Below the pieces are notes generated by a model. That model did no database searches and was not told the DNA's origin. It was given only the letters and a program-made list of their open reading frames with translations. From positions 1 through 64,000 of IMG/VR virus record IMGVR_UViG_3300046318_000529: a stretch of DNA of 64,000 nt; one strand, 5' to 3'. Position 1 is the first letter of the stretch; every line of letters starts with the position of its first letter. The DNA comes from a virus. Positions 6,992-14,394 of the stretch are shown piece by piece. The position numbers and the translations under genes are program-made.

Positions 6992-7016
6992 CTCTGTATT
7001 ATAGTCGACATTAATT
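6992..7016 (-). promoter_or_regulatory. Leftward phage RNA polymerase promoter
   Basis: The minus strand here is identical over 25 bases to the rightward copy at 7133-7157, including the 17-nt core AATTAATGTCGACTATA. Predicted start is near 6999, reading left. The transcript would open with two small hairpins (AGAGG-atga-CCTCT, then GAGA...TCTC) and run antisense to the early genes. The length and layout resemble T3/T7-type promoters. Confidence 0.7.
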
Positions 7017-7132
7017 CGAGCCCATATAAACCAAGGCTTCCCAGCTGGTGGAAGTGTCATAGTAGGTTACTTTACCAGACCCCCTGTTGACAAGCTATAA
7101 TCAAGGTGTTAACATTCAATTAAACAGAAAAC

Positions 7133-7157
7133 AATTAATGTCGACTATAATACAGAG
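7133..7157 (+). promoter_or_regulatory. Rightward phage RNA polymerase promoter
   Basis: The core AATTAATGTCGACTATA (7133-7149) is followed by ATACAGAG. The same 17-mer occurs at 16733 and, inverted, at 7000-7016. It lies 33 bases before the helicase gene. A T7-type polymerase is encoded at 14395-16698, and this core has the length (17 nt upstream of the start) and AATTAA...CTATA style of T3/T7 promoters. TATAAT inside it might also serve sigma70. Confidence 0.75.
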
Positions 7158-7182
7158 CTTACACCAAAGAGGACAAACTTAA

Positions 7183-8310
7183 ATGTCATTGAAACTTTTC
7201 TCAGAAGATCAGCTTAAAGCCCTAGAAGCTATTTCCTCTTGGTACAAATCTAAAAGTATGGATCCTTTTAAACTTTCTGGCTTCGCGGGGTGCGGAAAGA
7301 GCACTCTAACAGCCTATTTAAGTACACACCTGGATGTACGGGTTTTGTACATGGGGCCAACAGGAAAGAGTGCGGCTGTACTTAGAAGTAAAGGGGTATT
7401 AGCAAGCACCATCCACAGTACAATTTATATTCCTGTTGTTAATACCTACAGGAGAAGGATAGACTACACCCTTAAAAATGATATGGAAGACTCTTGTGAC
7501 CTTATTGTGGTAGATGAGGCATCTATGGTTAGTGAAGACATACAAAGAGACCTAGAGTCACTAGGGCCTAAAGTTATTTACGTAGGAGACCCTTTTCAGC
7601 TCCCTCCTGTAGGAAGCTCCACCAATCATATGGAACATGCTAATTTTACACTAAGCAAATTACACAGGTTTGCTGAGACAAACGAAATATACCTACTCTC
7701 GCAGCGTGTAAAGGCAGGTAACAGTGTTCCCTATGGAAAGGTAGGGGATAACCTCAAAAAAGTAACTAAAGGCCTAGCTTTGCTTCCTAAGACCCTTGTT
7801 GAGGCTGATGTAGTGTTGTGTGGGATGAACAGCACCAGAAAAAGGATTAATGACATTGTAAGAAACAAGAAAAGATTCAAAAATATACTAGAAGATGGCG
7901 AGAGGGTCATTATTACCAAGAATAACAGAGAGACAGGTTTAGTCAATGGTGATATGGGTGTGATAACCAGCGTTGGCAGAGAAAGCAAGGTAGATTACCT
8001 AATTGAAGTCCAATATTTGGATGACCAGAGTGACAAGCCGAGGACATTGACGGTAGATACACATGCGTTTTATGGGGTAGATTTGGCTAAGGAGTCTCAT
8101 ATGTCAGATAAGAAGTTTAACATGGCTAGAGAGGCTCACAGGGTGGTTGTAGACTATGGGTACGCATTGACATGCCACAAGTCACAAGGTAGTGAGTATG
8201 ATAATGTGGTTTTGATAGAAGAGCCGATAGGTGAAACAGCCCTAGATAAGGCACGTTGGCTTTATACAGCGGTTACGAGAGCAAAGAAGACTTTACTAAT
8301 AGGAAAATAA
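7183..8310 (+). CDS. RecD/Dda-like SF1 DNA helicase
   Basis: A 375-residue superfamily 1B helicase. Motif I is GFAGCGKST near residue 35, and motif II is LIVVDEASMV near 108. VGDPFQLPPVG (motif III) is near 136, YALTCHKSQGSEYDNV (motif V) near 326 and LYTAVTRAKK (motif VI) near 360. Length and order fit phage RecD-like/Dda helicases that unwind DNA 5' to 3' during replication start and recombination. It is the first gene behind the rightward phage promoter and heads the replication and nucleotide-metabolism block. AAAGAGG precedes the ATG. Confidence 0.88.
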   Translation: MSLKLFSEDQLKALEAISSWYKSKSMDPFKLSGFAGCGKSTLTAYLSTHLDVRVLYMGPTGKSAAVLRSKGVLASTIHSTIYIPVVNTYRRRIDYTLKNDMEDSCDLIVVDEASMVSEDIQRDLESLGPKVIYVGDPFQLPPVGSSTNHMEHANFTLSKLHRFAETNEIYLLSQRVKAGNSVPYGKVGDNLKKVTKGLALLPKTLVEADVVLCGMNSTRKRINDIVRNKKRFKNILEDGERVIITKNNRETGLVNGDMGVITSVGRESKVDYLIEVQYLDDQSDKPRTLTVDTHAFYGVDLAKESHMSDKKFNMAREAHRVVVDYGYALTCHKSQGSEYDNVVLIEEPIGETALDKARWLYTAVTRAKKTLLIGK

Positions 8311-8313
8311 CTT

Positions 8314-9054
8314 ATGAATTTTTATGATGATGATGACTACATGTTTTGTCCTAAGTGGAAAAAATTACTACTGAAAATAGTCCCTAAAAAAATCATTTTA
8401 CGCTGGAATCTGTTTTCCTACAAACACGATGCCCTTGTTTTCGCTGTAGAAAATAAAATAGAGGCCATTAAAGACGCTCTGAGGCCTAAAACTTATTACA
8501 GCATGCTTAACTGGTACCAAGATAACTTAGGTGGTGCGCGTGGCAGGATTAAGACATCCTGGGACTACGCCAAATTTGCTTGGAAAGATTTTGACTATGA
8601 CTACTCCTTCTTCCTTAAGTTAATGAAGTTCAAGTTAGATAGGATGGAAAGCAATATCAGAGAGAATGACAGACATGTAGACTCACAGGTATATGCAGAC
8701 CAAATGAAACTGGTTTCAGAGTGCCTAGGACGACTGATAAACAACAACCATAATGTCATGGCTTATGAGGAGATAAACAAACACTTCCCTGGGCGCCAAA
8801 TAGACATTTTTGAAAACATGAAGCGAGAGGTGCATCTAAATTCGACAGGTAAGAAGGTTGTTCTGTACAGTACTGAACACAAAGAGATGACGGGTGACTA
8901 TTATACTATGCAGAAAGAACTTAACGCCTATTATAATGACTTTATGGTGGCTGATATGCGGGTAATGTTCCATATAATGCTTCCTATGACGTCTGGACAG
9001 AAAGAGAAGAGAGTTGGAGAGAGACACTACGGGATCTTGAGCTGGTGGGACTGA
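8314..9054 (+). CDS. Hypothetical protein, 246 aa
   Basis: A 246-residue protein starting MNFYDDDDYMFCP, rich in aromatic and charged residues, with no membrane segment. Central region DYAKFAWKDFDYDYSFFLKLMKFKLDRM and later NNNHNVMAYEEINKHFPGRQ are notable. The family occurs in other phages between helicase and PhoH genes as I recall, without known function. It starts three bases after the helicase stop and is likely co-transcribed. Confidence 0.6.
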   Translation: MNFYDDDDYMFCPKWKKLLLKIVPKKIILRWNLFSYKHDALVFAVENKIEAIKDALRPKTYYSMLNWYQDNLGGARGRIKTSWDYAKFAWKDFDYDYSFFLKLMKFKLDRMESNIRENDRHVDSQVYADQMKLVSECLGRLINNNHNVMAYEEINKHFPGRQIDIFENMKREVHLNSTGKKVVLYSTEHKEMTGDYYTMQKELNAYYNDFMVADMRVMFHIMLPMTSGQKEKRVGERHYGILSWWD

Positions 9055-9078
9055 TTTAATTTAACTAGGGTAAACAGT

Positions 9079-9294
9079 ATGACAGAAAATGAAGAGAAAA
9101 TGACTTTAATTTTTCAGAACGAAGATGGAGTCCCATACACGGAAGGACTTTGCTCTCTTGACATAGATATGGAAAGTTTCCGCTGTATAGAGTACATAGC
9201 TGAAACAGAAAACATCACTTTTAGTCAGGCATTTATTAACTTAATGAAAAAGTCAGGCTTAGTTAAAGAGGAAGGTACAAATGAAGAGAAGTAG
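9079..9294 (+). CDS. Hypothetical protein, possible ribbon-helix-helix
   Basis: A 71-residue acidic protein. The second half (MESFRCIEYIAETENITFSQAFINLMKKSG) has the strand-helix-helix length of a ribbon-helix-helix or CopG-like fold, though this is weak. It ends overlapping the PhoH start by 14 nt. Function unknown. Confidence 0.5.
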   Translation: MTENEEKMTLIFQNEDGVPYTEGLCSLDIDMESFRCIEYIAETENITFSQAFINLMKKSGLVKEEGTNEEK

Positions 9295-9994
9295 AAGCAG
9301 CAAGTACCAAGAGAAGACAGAAAAAAATGAGAGTAAAAAGGTTAACTTTAGGCTAAAGGCACTTAACAGTAAGCAGGCTGAGTATATAAAACTCTTAAAC
9401 ACTAAAGATGTTGTTATGGCAATAGGTGTGGCCGGGACAGGGAAAAGCATGGTGGCAGCTATCCATGCTGCTGAAAAACTAGCTAATCATGAAATAGAAA
9501 AGATAATAGTTACAAGACCTTACCTAGGAACCACAGGAACTATTGGGTTCCTAGGGGGCAGCTTAAACGAGAAGATGGCCCCAGTTTGTGCCCCTATTTT
9601 AACAGTCTTAGAGAACTGCTTAGGGAAGTCACAATATCAATATGCGCTTGATAATAAGCAAATTGAAATGGTACCAACAGAATTTTTACGTGGCGCTTCA
9701 TATAACGATTGTGTAGTCATAGCTGACGAAGCCCAGAATAACAACCAAGATACAATGAAAGCTATTTGTACTAGAATAGGATACAATTGCCAATTGGTAC
9801 TAACAGGAGATGTCGTGTTCCAGTGCGATTTAGGGTCAAAAAATGATAGTGGATTAGCCTGGTTGATAAGAATGCAAGAAAAATATGGATTAGATGAGAT
9901 AGGGGTAGTCCAATTTGAAGTTGAGGATATCGTGCGCAGTGGTTTTTGTAAATCTTTTGTAAGGATGATGTATCAGGAAGGAGAGTACAAGTGA
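9281..9994 (+). CDS. PhoH-like ATPase
   Basis: This 237-residue protein is a PhoH-family P-loop NTPase. Walker A is GVAGTGKSMVA near residue 48, followed by the family block IVTRPYLG..GFLGG, Walker B VVIADEAQN near 150, and LVLTGDVVFQCDL near 172. A basic N-terminus (about 30 residues) precedes the core. PhoH proteins are very common in marine and other phages and are thought to act on RNA or in phosphate-related metabolism, but their phage role is not settled. It lies between the helicase and ribonucleotide reductase genes. Confidence 0.88.
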   Translation: MKRSRSSKYQEKTEKNESKKVNFRLKALNSKQAEYIKLLNTKDVVMAIGVAGTGKSMVAAIHAAEKLANHEIEKIIVTRPYLGTTGTIGFLGGSLNEKMAPVCAPILTVLENCLGKSQYQYALDNKQIEMVPTEFLRGASYNDCVVIADEAQNNNQDTMKAICTRIGYNCQLVLTGDVVFQCDLGSKNDSGLAWLIRMQEKYGLDEIGVVQFEVEDIVRSGFCKSFVRMMYQEGEYK

Positions 9995-10110
9995 CAAGGT
10001 TAGTAGATTTAACAGGTGACAGATATGGGAGCTGGACAGTAGTCGAGAAATCAGACCCATCTAATTTTGTAGTGAAAGATGGCAATCTAGTGACATTAAC
10101 GGTTTTTTAG
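9991..10110 (+). pseudogene. Remnant of an HNH-type homing endonuclease N-terminus
   Basis: A 39-codon ORF begins with a GTG overlapping the PhoH stop and reads MTRLVDLTGDRYGSWTVVEK. DLTG-RYG-WTV is the characteristic start of a large family of free-standing phage HNH endonucleases (compare LRGLRFGSRVV at 39432 in this genome). The zinc ribbons and HNH core are missing; the ORF ends after about 20 unrelated residues. I read it as a decayed endonuclease left between phoH and nrdB, though a tiny domesticated gene is possible. Confidence 0.55.
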
Positions 10111-10125
10111 TTTTCAGGAGTTCAG

Positions 10126-11115
10126 ATGGACTTATTTAAAGAGAATTACGGCGGGGCATACATTTATACCCCAGAACTGGCCCCTGCCCTAGCTTTTGAA
10201 AAACAACAGTTAGATTTTCTGTGGCGTGCAGATGAGATGTTGGTAGAACAGGATAGGCACACATTACTTACACAGACAACGATAGCAGAGAAGCATGCAC
10301 TTCTCACTGTTTTAAAAACTTTCACTCATTACGAGGTACGTGCAGGGAATGATTATTGGTTAGGGCGTGTTTTGAATACGTTTTCACCGATAGAAATAAA
10401 ACGTATGGCCACAATTAACGGTTTTGTAGAAAATGTATCCCATGCACCTTTTTATAATAAGATAAATGAAGTGTTATATGTTAATGATGCGTCTTTTTAT
10501 AATGACTACTTAAAAGACCCTGTTCTTTCAGAGCACATGCAAGAGGTTGATAGGGCAGCTAGTGGGGAGAACCTATTATTGAGTTTAGCAACATTCAGTC
10601 TTATCGAAGGTGCTGTTTTGTACAGTAGTTTTGCTGTGTTAAAATCATTTAGGGCAAATGGATACAATAAAATGGGGGCAATAGCTAACGGCATAAACCT
10701 GAGTGAACGTGATGAAACATTGCACAGCGCAGGAGGTGCATGGTTATACCTAACCACATTGAAATACGGAAATCTGCCAAAAAAGGATAAAATAGAGTGC
10801 GAAGAGATGTTACCACACGTTATAAAAAGATTAGTCAAGCACGAGGATCATATTATTGAATTGATTTTTGAAAAAGGTGATTTTTGTGGGTTAACGAAAC
10901 TTGATGTTCAACTGTGGGTCAGAGAGCGTGTGAATTATTGTCTTAAGCAGTTACGTATGCCGTCAATGTATGATGTAGGTAAGACAAAAATAGGAAGATG
11001 GTTTGATAGTGAGACAAAAGGGATAACTCACACCGATTTCTTTGATGGTTTACCTAAATACAGAAAAGGGTTCCCATTAGAGGGTTTTGATTTTAGTGGA
11101 TTAATAGAGGTTTAA
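10126..11115 (+). CDS. Ribonucleotide reductase small (beta) subunit
   Basis: This 329-residue protein matches class I NrdB/NrdF beta chains: helical throughout, with diiron-ligand segments DEMLVEQDRHTLL, AEKHALLTVLKTFTHYEV, SLIEGAVLYSSFAVL, and INLSERDETLHSAGG. The C-terminal tail (KGFPLEGFDFSGLIEV) fits the part that binds the large subunit. It would make the radical or oxidant that alpha uses to reduce ribonucleotides. It is slightly short for the family but complete in motifs. The alpha gene follows by four bases. Confidence 0.9.
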   Translation: MDLFKENYGGAYIYTPELAPALAFEKQQLDFLWRADEMLVEQDRHTLLTQTTIAEKHALLTVLKTFTHYEVRAGNDYWLGRVLNTFSPIEIKRMATINGFVENVSHAPFYNKINEVLYVNDASFYNDYLKDPVLSEHMQEVDRAASGENLLLSLATFSLIEGAVLYSSFAVLKSFRANGYNKMGAIANGINLSERDETLHSAGGAWLYLTTLKYGNLPKKDKIECEEMLPHVIKRLVKHEDHIIELIFEKGDFCGLTKLDVQLWVRERVNYCLKQLRMPSMYDVGKTKIGRWFDSETKGITHTDFFDGLPKYRKGFPLEGFDFSGLIEV

Positions 11116-11119
11116 GGTT

Positions 11120-12808
11120 ATGGATTATGAAGGATTTTCAGAACAACGTAAGTCAGGTCAAAAAAGAGGGACAGTGCCTGATTGGGTAAGTACGGCAGGT
11201 TATCAATTACTCTGCAACAAGAACTATATTGATAAAGACGAGACACTCAAGGATAGGCTTAAAAGCATTGCCTCTGTCCTTTCTCAAAAAAAATATTCAA
11301 TACTACCTATTACTGAACAACGTGTTTTTGACATTCTTTGGAAGGGCTGGTATTCACTACCTACACCTGCCCTGACAAGTATTGGTAAAAATAATAAGGG
11401 TATGCCAGTAAGTTGTACTGGCAACTTAATCCCTGACAGTATTAATGGATTTTACAGCTCCTCTAAAGAGATAGCTGAGCTAACTAAGTCAGGCTTTGGT
11501 ACCAGCAGTGATTTATCTGCAATAAGACCTAGAGGTACAACAACAAGTAATGGCCTAAGTGCAGCAGGGGTCATGCCTGTTGTAGAACTTATGACTCAAA
11601 CTGTACAAAATGTTAGCCAAGGTAAAAATAGGTCAGGTGCATGGGCAGGATATATCACATTTGAGCATGGCGATTTCGACGAGTTCTGCCAATACATACT
11701 CCACAACCCTAAAGCTGTTAATGCAGGATTTACACGTACAGAAAGTTTCTCTAAACTAGTATCTAAAGGTGACCCAGAAGCACACAGGCGTTTGAAGATG
11801 TGGATGAAGATAAGGTTTGAAACTGGGACAGGGTATCTAGTTAAGCGTGATGTGATAAATAAAAGATGGGAGGGTTGGGGTCGTAAAGATAGGTTCAGGG
11901 CTTCAAATTTGTGTACCGAAGTGGGTTTGCCATCACGTCAAGATTTAAGCTACACTTGTGTATTGAGCAGTATAAACATAGCTAAATATGATGAGTGGTC
12001 TAAAGATGACATGTTTCTACATGACTCTTTTATTATGCTTAACGCAATAAATGAACTGTTTACTGATATGGCCACCAAAGCAGGTTGGAGGGATAACCTT
12101 GAACTTGCCCGTACATTGAAATTTGCGAAAGAGTACCGTGCTGTTGGTATGGGGGTGTTAGGTTACCATACCTACTTACAATCTAAGTCTATACCGTTTT
12201 CAGAACAAGAAAAACTCAATAAGCAACTGTTTCAAAAAATACAGTCAGCAGGTGAAATGGTAAGTCGTGGAATATATCAAAGTACAGGACTCTCAGCAGT
12301 AGATACACCTGGGAGATATAATTATGCACTCTGTGCAGTCGCCCCTACTTTAAGCACAAGCTTAATACAAGGAGGTGTGTCTCAGGGGATAGAGCCGGTA
12401 TTCAGTAATGCCTACACTCAAGCTATGGCAGGTGGCACTGTGAACAGGGTCAACCCAATATTGTTACACCTACTTAAAAGTAAAGGTAAAGGACAGCAAC
12501 CTATTCTTGATGACATTGTTGAGCATGATGGAAGTGTCCAGCATTTGGATTGGCTATCAGACCATGAAAGGAGTGTATTCAAAACAGGATTTGAAATTGA
12601 TCAAATGCAGATAATAAGACACGCATCAGCTAGGCAACCCTATATTGATCAAATGCAATCTATAAACCTGTTCAATTGTAATGATCAGAAATATATGTCT
12701 GATGTACACTCATACGCTTGGTCTAATGACAATATACACAGTTTATACTACCTACACCCAAGTGATAAGGTTAGGCCTGTTCCTAGATGTGAGTCTTGCG
12801 AAGGTTGA
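11120..12808 (+). CDS. Ribonucleotide reductase large (alpha) subunit
   Basis: The 562-residue alpha subunit contains the class I active-site set: redox Cys99 (VSCTGN), Asn263-Cys265-Glu267 (NLCTEV), partner Cys280 (CVLSSIN), a YY radical-transfer pair near the C-terminus (HSLYYLHP) and a CxxC tail (CESC). It is about 200 residues shorter than cellular NrdA and lacks the N-terminal ATP-cone, so it is probably not subject to dATP overall inhibition, as in other compact phage enzymes. With NrdB it supplies dNDPs from host ribonucleotides. Confidence 0.9.
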   Translation: MDYEGFSEQRKSGQKRGTVPDWVSTAGYQLLCNKNYIDKDETLKDRLKSIASVLSQKKYSILPITEQRVFDILWKGWYSLPTPALTSIGKNNKGMPVSCTGNLIPDSINGFYSSSKEIAELTKSGFGTSSDLSAIRPRGTTTSNGLSAAGVMPVVELMTQTVQNVSQGKNRSGAWAGYITFEHGDFDEFCQYILHNPKAVNAGFTRTESFSKLVSKGDPEAHRRLKMWMKIRFETGTGYLVKRDVINKRWEGWGRKDRFRASNLCTEVGLPSRQDLSYTCVLSSINIAKYDEWSKDDMFLHDSFIMLNAINELFTDMATKAGWRDNLELARTLKFAKEYRAVGMGVLGYHTYLQSKSIPFSEQEKLNKQLFQKIQSAGEMVSRGIYQSTGLSAVDTPGRYNYALCAVAPTLSTSLIQGGVSQGIEPVFSNAYTQAMAGGTVNRVNPILLHLLKSKGKGQQPILDDIVEHDGSVQHLDWLSDHERSVFKTGFEIDQMQIIRHASARQPYIDQMQSINLFNCNDQKYMSDVHSYAWSNDNIHSLYYLHPSDKVRPVPRCESCEG

Positions 12809-12816
12809 TGGTCAAC

Positions 12817-12844
12817 ACTAACCCTACTTTTTGTTAGGGTTAGT
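12817..12844 (+). terminator. Hairpin after nrdA
   Basis: ACTAACCCTA (12817-12826) pairs with TAGGGTTAGT (12835-12844) around an 8-nt T-rich loop. It lies directly after the nrdA stop. There is no downstream T-run, so it may attenuate or stabilise the transcript end instead of stopping it fully. Confidence 0.5.
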
Positions 12845-12872
12845 TGTCACTTAATATTCAGGAGGTGCGGGT

Positions 12873-14030
12873 TTGAAGATCTCTAAAAAGGAAAATAGGG
12901 CAAACCTTAATATCATGGCGTTTTACGGTAACGATGATGTTTTTTATTTATCTCGATCTTTTTCTGAGGGTTTTTGTAAGAAACCAAGCAATAATAGTAG
13001 AAAAGTCAGGAGAATAACTGACCTTATCCTTTTGTTAATTTCCAATGGCCTATACCACTATCCAGAACCTTTCGGTATTTCAATTTCCTCTGGTGTGACG
13101 TTAAAAGGACAACAATACTCATCTTTTGTGCTCAGGAAAGTTGTTAATTACTTAGTGAAAAGGGAGGTTATAAACTATAAGAAAGGTTATAGCTTCAAAG
13201 GTAATGTACAAAATTCACAAATAGTCCTTGTTCCTTCTTTTCTTAAGAGTTACAAAGAGGAACTAGCTACGGCTAAACAAGATAAAGGAACTAGGCGTGT
13301 ATTTATTAGGGACAAGAACAAAGAGGACATGTTTAAGGAATACAATGACAACACTTTCATGTCTCAGGTTTTTCTTAACAAATACGAGGACTTCCTGATA
13401 AGTAACAATGTTCTACTAGATGGACTGCCACTTACTGTATCACCTATCTATCGGATTTTTAATGGAGATGAAGATCACGGAGGAAGGCTATATGGGAAGT
13501 GGACTAACCTACCTAAAGAGACAAGGAAAAGGATTACAATAGGAGGAGAAGGCCTGGCAGAAATTGACTTGAAAGCTTGTACATTGTCAATAGCTTGTCA
13601 TCTTAATGGTATAGAATTAGATAGAGATCCTTACGATTTTGGTGTAAAAAGAGATGTAGCTAAAAAGGCTATGATAATAATGTTTTACTCTCAGACAGAA
13701 ATCAGGGCTAAGAGGGCTATAGCAGGGTTAGGAGCAGTTAACGGATTTAAAAAGGGAGAGCTCTTCACCAAGTGTGTTAACCACTTAGAAGAGAAGGGAC
13801 TTAAAGGGATAATGATGAAGGGTGAAGGATTGTCCTACATTAAGAAAGAGTCTGATTTTTGTATTGACGTAGTTAATACTTGTATTGAGCAAAAGGTTGT
13901 GGTACTTTCAATACACGATGCTTTCCTGTGCAGGGTTAGCGATGTGGATAAACTGCAAAATAACATAGATATAACCTACTTAAAATGTTTTAAAAGGCTA
14001 CCCGAATGTCACAGAATGTTGTTAGATTGA
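12873..14030 (+). CDS. Compact single-subunit polymerase-like protein
   Basis: This 385-residue protein carries all active-site motifs of the single-subunit RNA polymerase/family A superfamily in a very small frame. It has DxxGR (D201-HGGR205), motif A (EIDLKACTLS, Asp232), motif B with exact T7-type spacing (Arg260, Lys264, Tyr272), and motif C (SIHDAF, His348-Asp349). Residues 1-180 show no recognisable T7 promoter-binding domain; about 50-110 looks winged-helix-like. It starts at TTG behind AGGAGG and lies upstream of the full T7-type polymerase. Related YRIFN...GGR proteins occur in other phages and bacteria, mostly as hypothetical. Polymerase or primase activity is inference. Confidence 0.7.
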   Translation: MKISKKENRANLNIMAFYGNDDVFYLSRSFSEGFCKKPSNNSRKVRRITDLILLLISNGLYHYPEPFGISISSGVTLKGQQYSSFVLRKVVNYLVKREVINYKKGYSFKGNVQNSQIVLVPSFLKSYKEELATAKQDKGTRRVFIRDKNKEDMFKEYNDNTFMSQVFLNKYEDFLISNNVLLDGLPLTVSPIYRIFNGDEDHGGRLYGKWTNLPKETRKRITIGGEGLAEIDLKACTLSIACHLNGIELDRDPYDFGVKRDVAKKAMIIMFYSQTEIRAKRAIAGLGAVNGFKKGELFTKCVNHLEEKGLKGIMMKGEGLSYIKKESDFCIDVVNTCIEQKVVVLSIHDAFLCRVSDVDKLQNNIDITYLKCFKRLPECHRMLLD

Positions 14031-14386
14031 AAACTAAAGACAAAAGTACTTTTAAACTGTTCATCCAATATGTCTTCAGGAACTACGGTAATAAGGTAGG
14101 TATGAGGCTTGAGGACTTGTTAATGTTCATGTGGTATGAGAAAACTTTTCCTAAAGAACTCCTAAATAGGGAAGAACTTTCGAGTATTTATTCAGAATTC
14201 AAAGAGGATTGTGATAAGCTGACAGATTCTCTTTGTAAGTTTGAGAAGTTTAAAGAGCCTTCACAGAAAGCTTTTGTCGCTACAATATTAGTGTTAACGG
14301 AACTATCACTAGGTTATGGAATATTCCCTAGTGATTATGGCTTCAGTAGCTTCTTTGATTCCCAGGAAAATGTCGATTTCACTTAG
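14006..14386 (+). CDS. Hypothetical protein, 126 aa
   Basis: A 126-residue, helix-rich, charged protein with no membrane segment, overlapping the preceding gene by 25 bases. I do not recognise it. It is sandwiched between the compact polymerase-like gene and the RNA polymerase, eight bases before the latter, so it could be an accessory factor of either; nothing in the sequence proves that. Confidence 0.6.
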   Translation: MSQNVVRLKTKDKSTFKLFIQYVFRNYGNKVGMRLEDLLMFMWYEKTFPKELLNREELSSIYSEFKEDCDKLTDSLCKFEKFKEPSQKAFVATILVLTELSLGYGIFPSDYGFSSFFDSQENVDFT

Positions 14387-14394
14387 GAAACAGT

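Larger units (their letters stand above)
6576..7182. other. Control region without genes
   Basis: About 600 bases with no persuasive ORF. It holds a 12-bp hairpin (6602-6641), the palindrome CTGATA-tg-TATCAG (6713-6726), a polypurine run near 6853, and two oppositely oriented phage promoters (6992-7016 leftward, 7133-7157 rightward). TTGACA at 7086 with TAACAT 17 bases on is a possible weak sigma70 promoter. The layout suits a transcription switch and possibly a replication origin. Confidence 0.65.
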
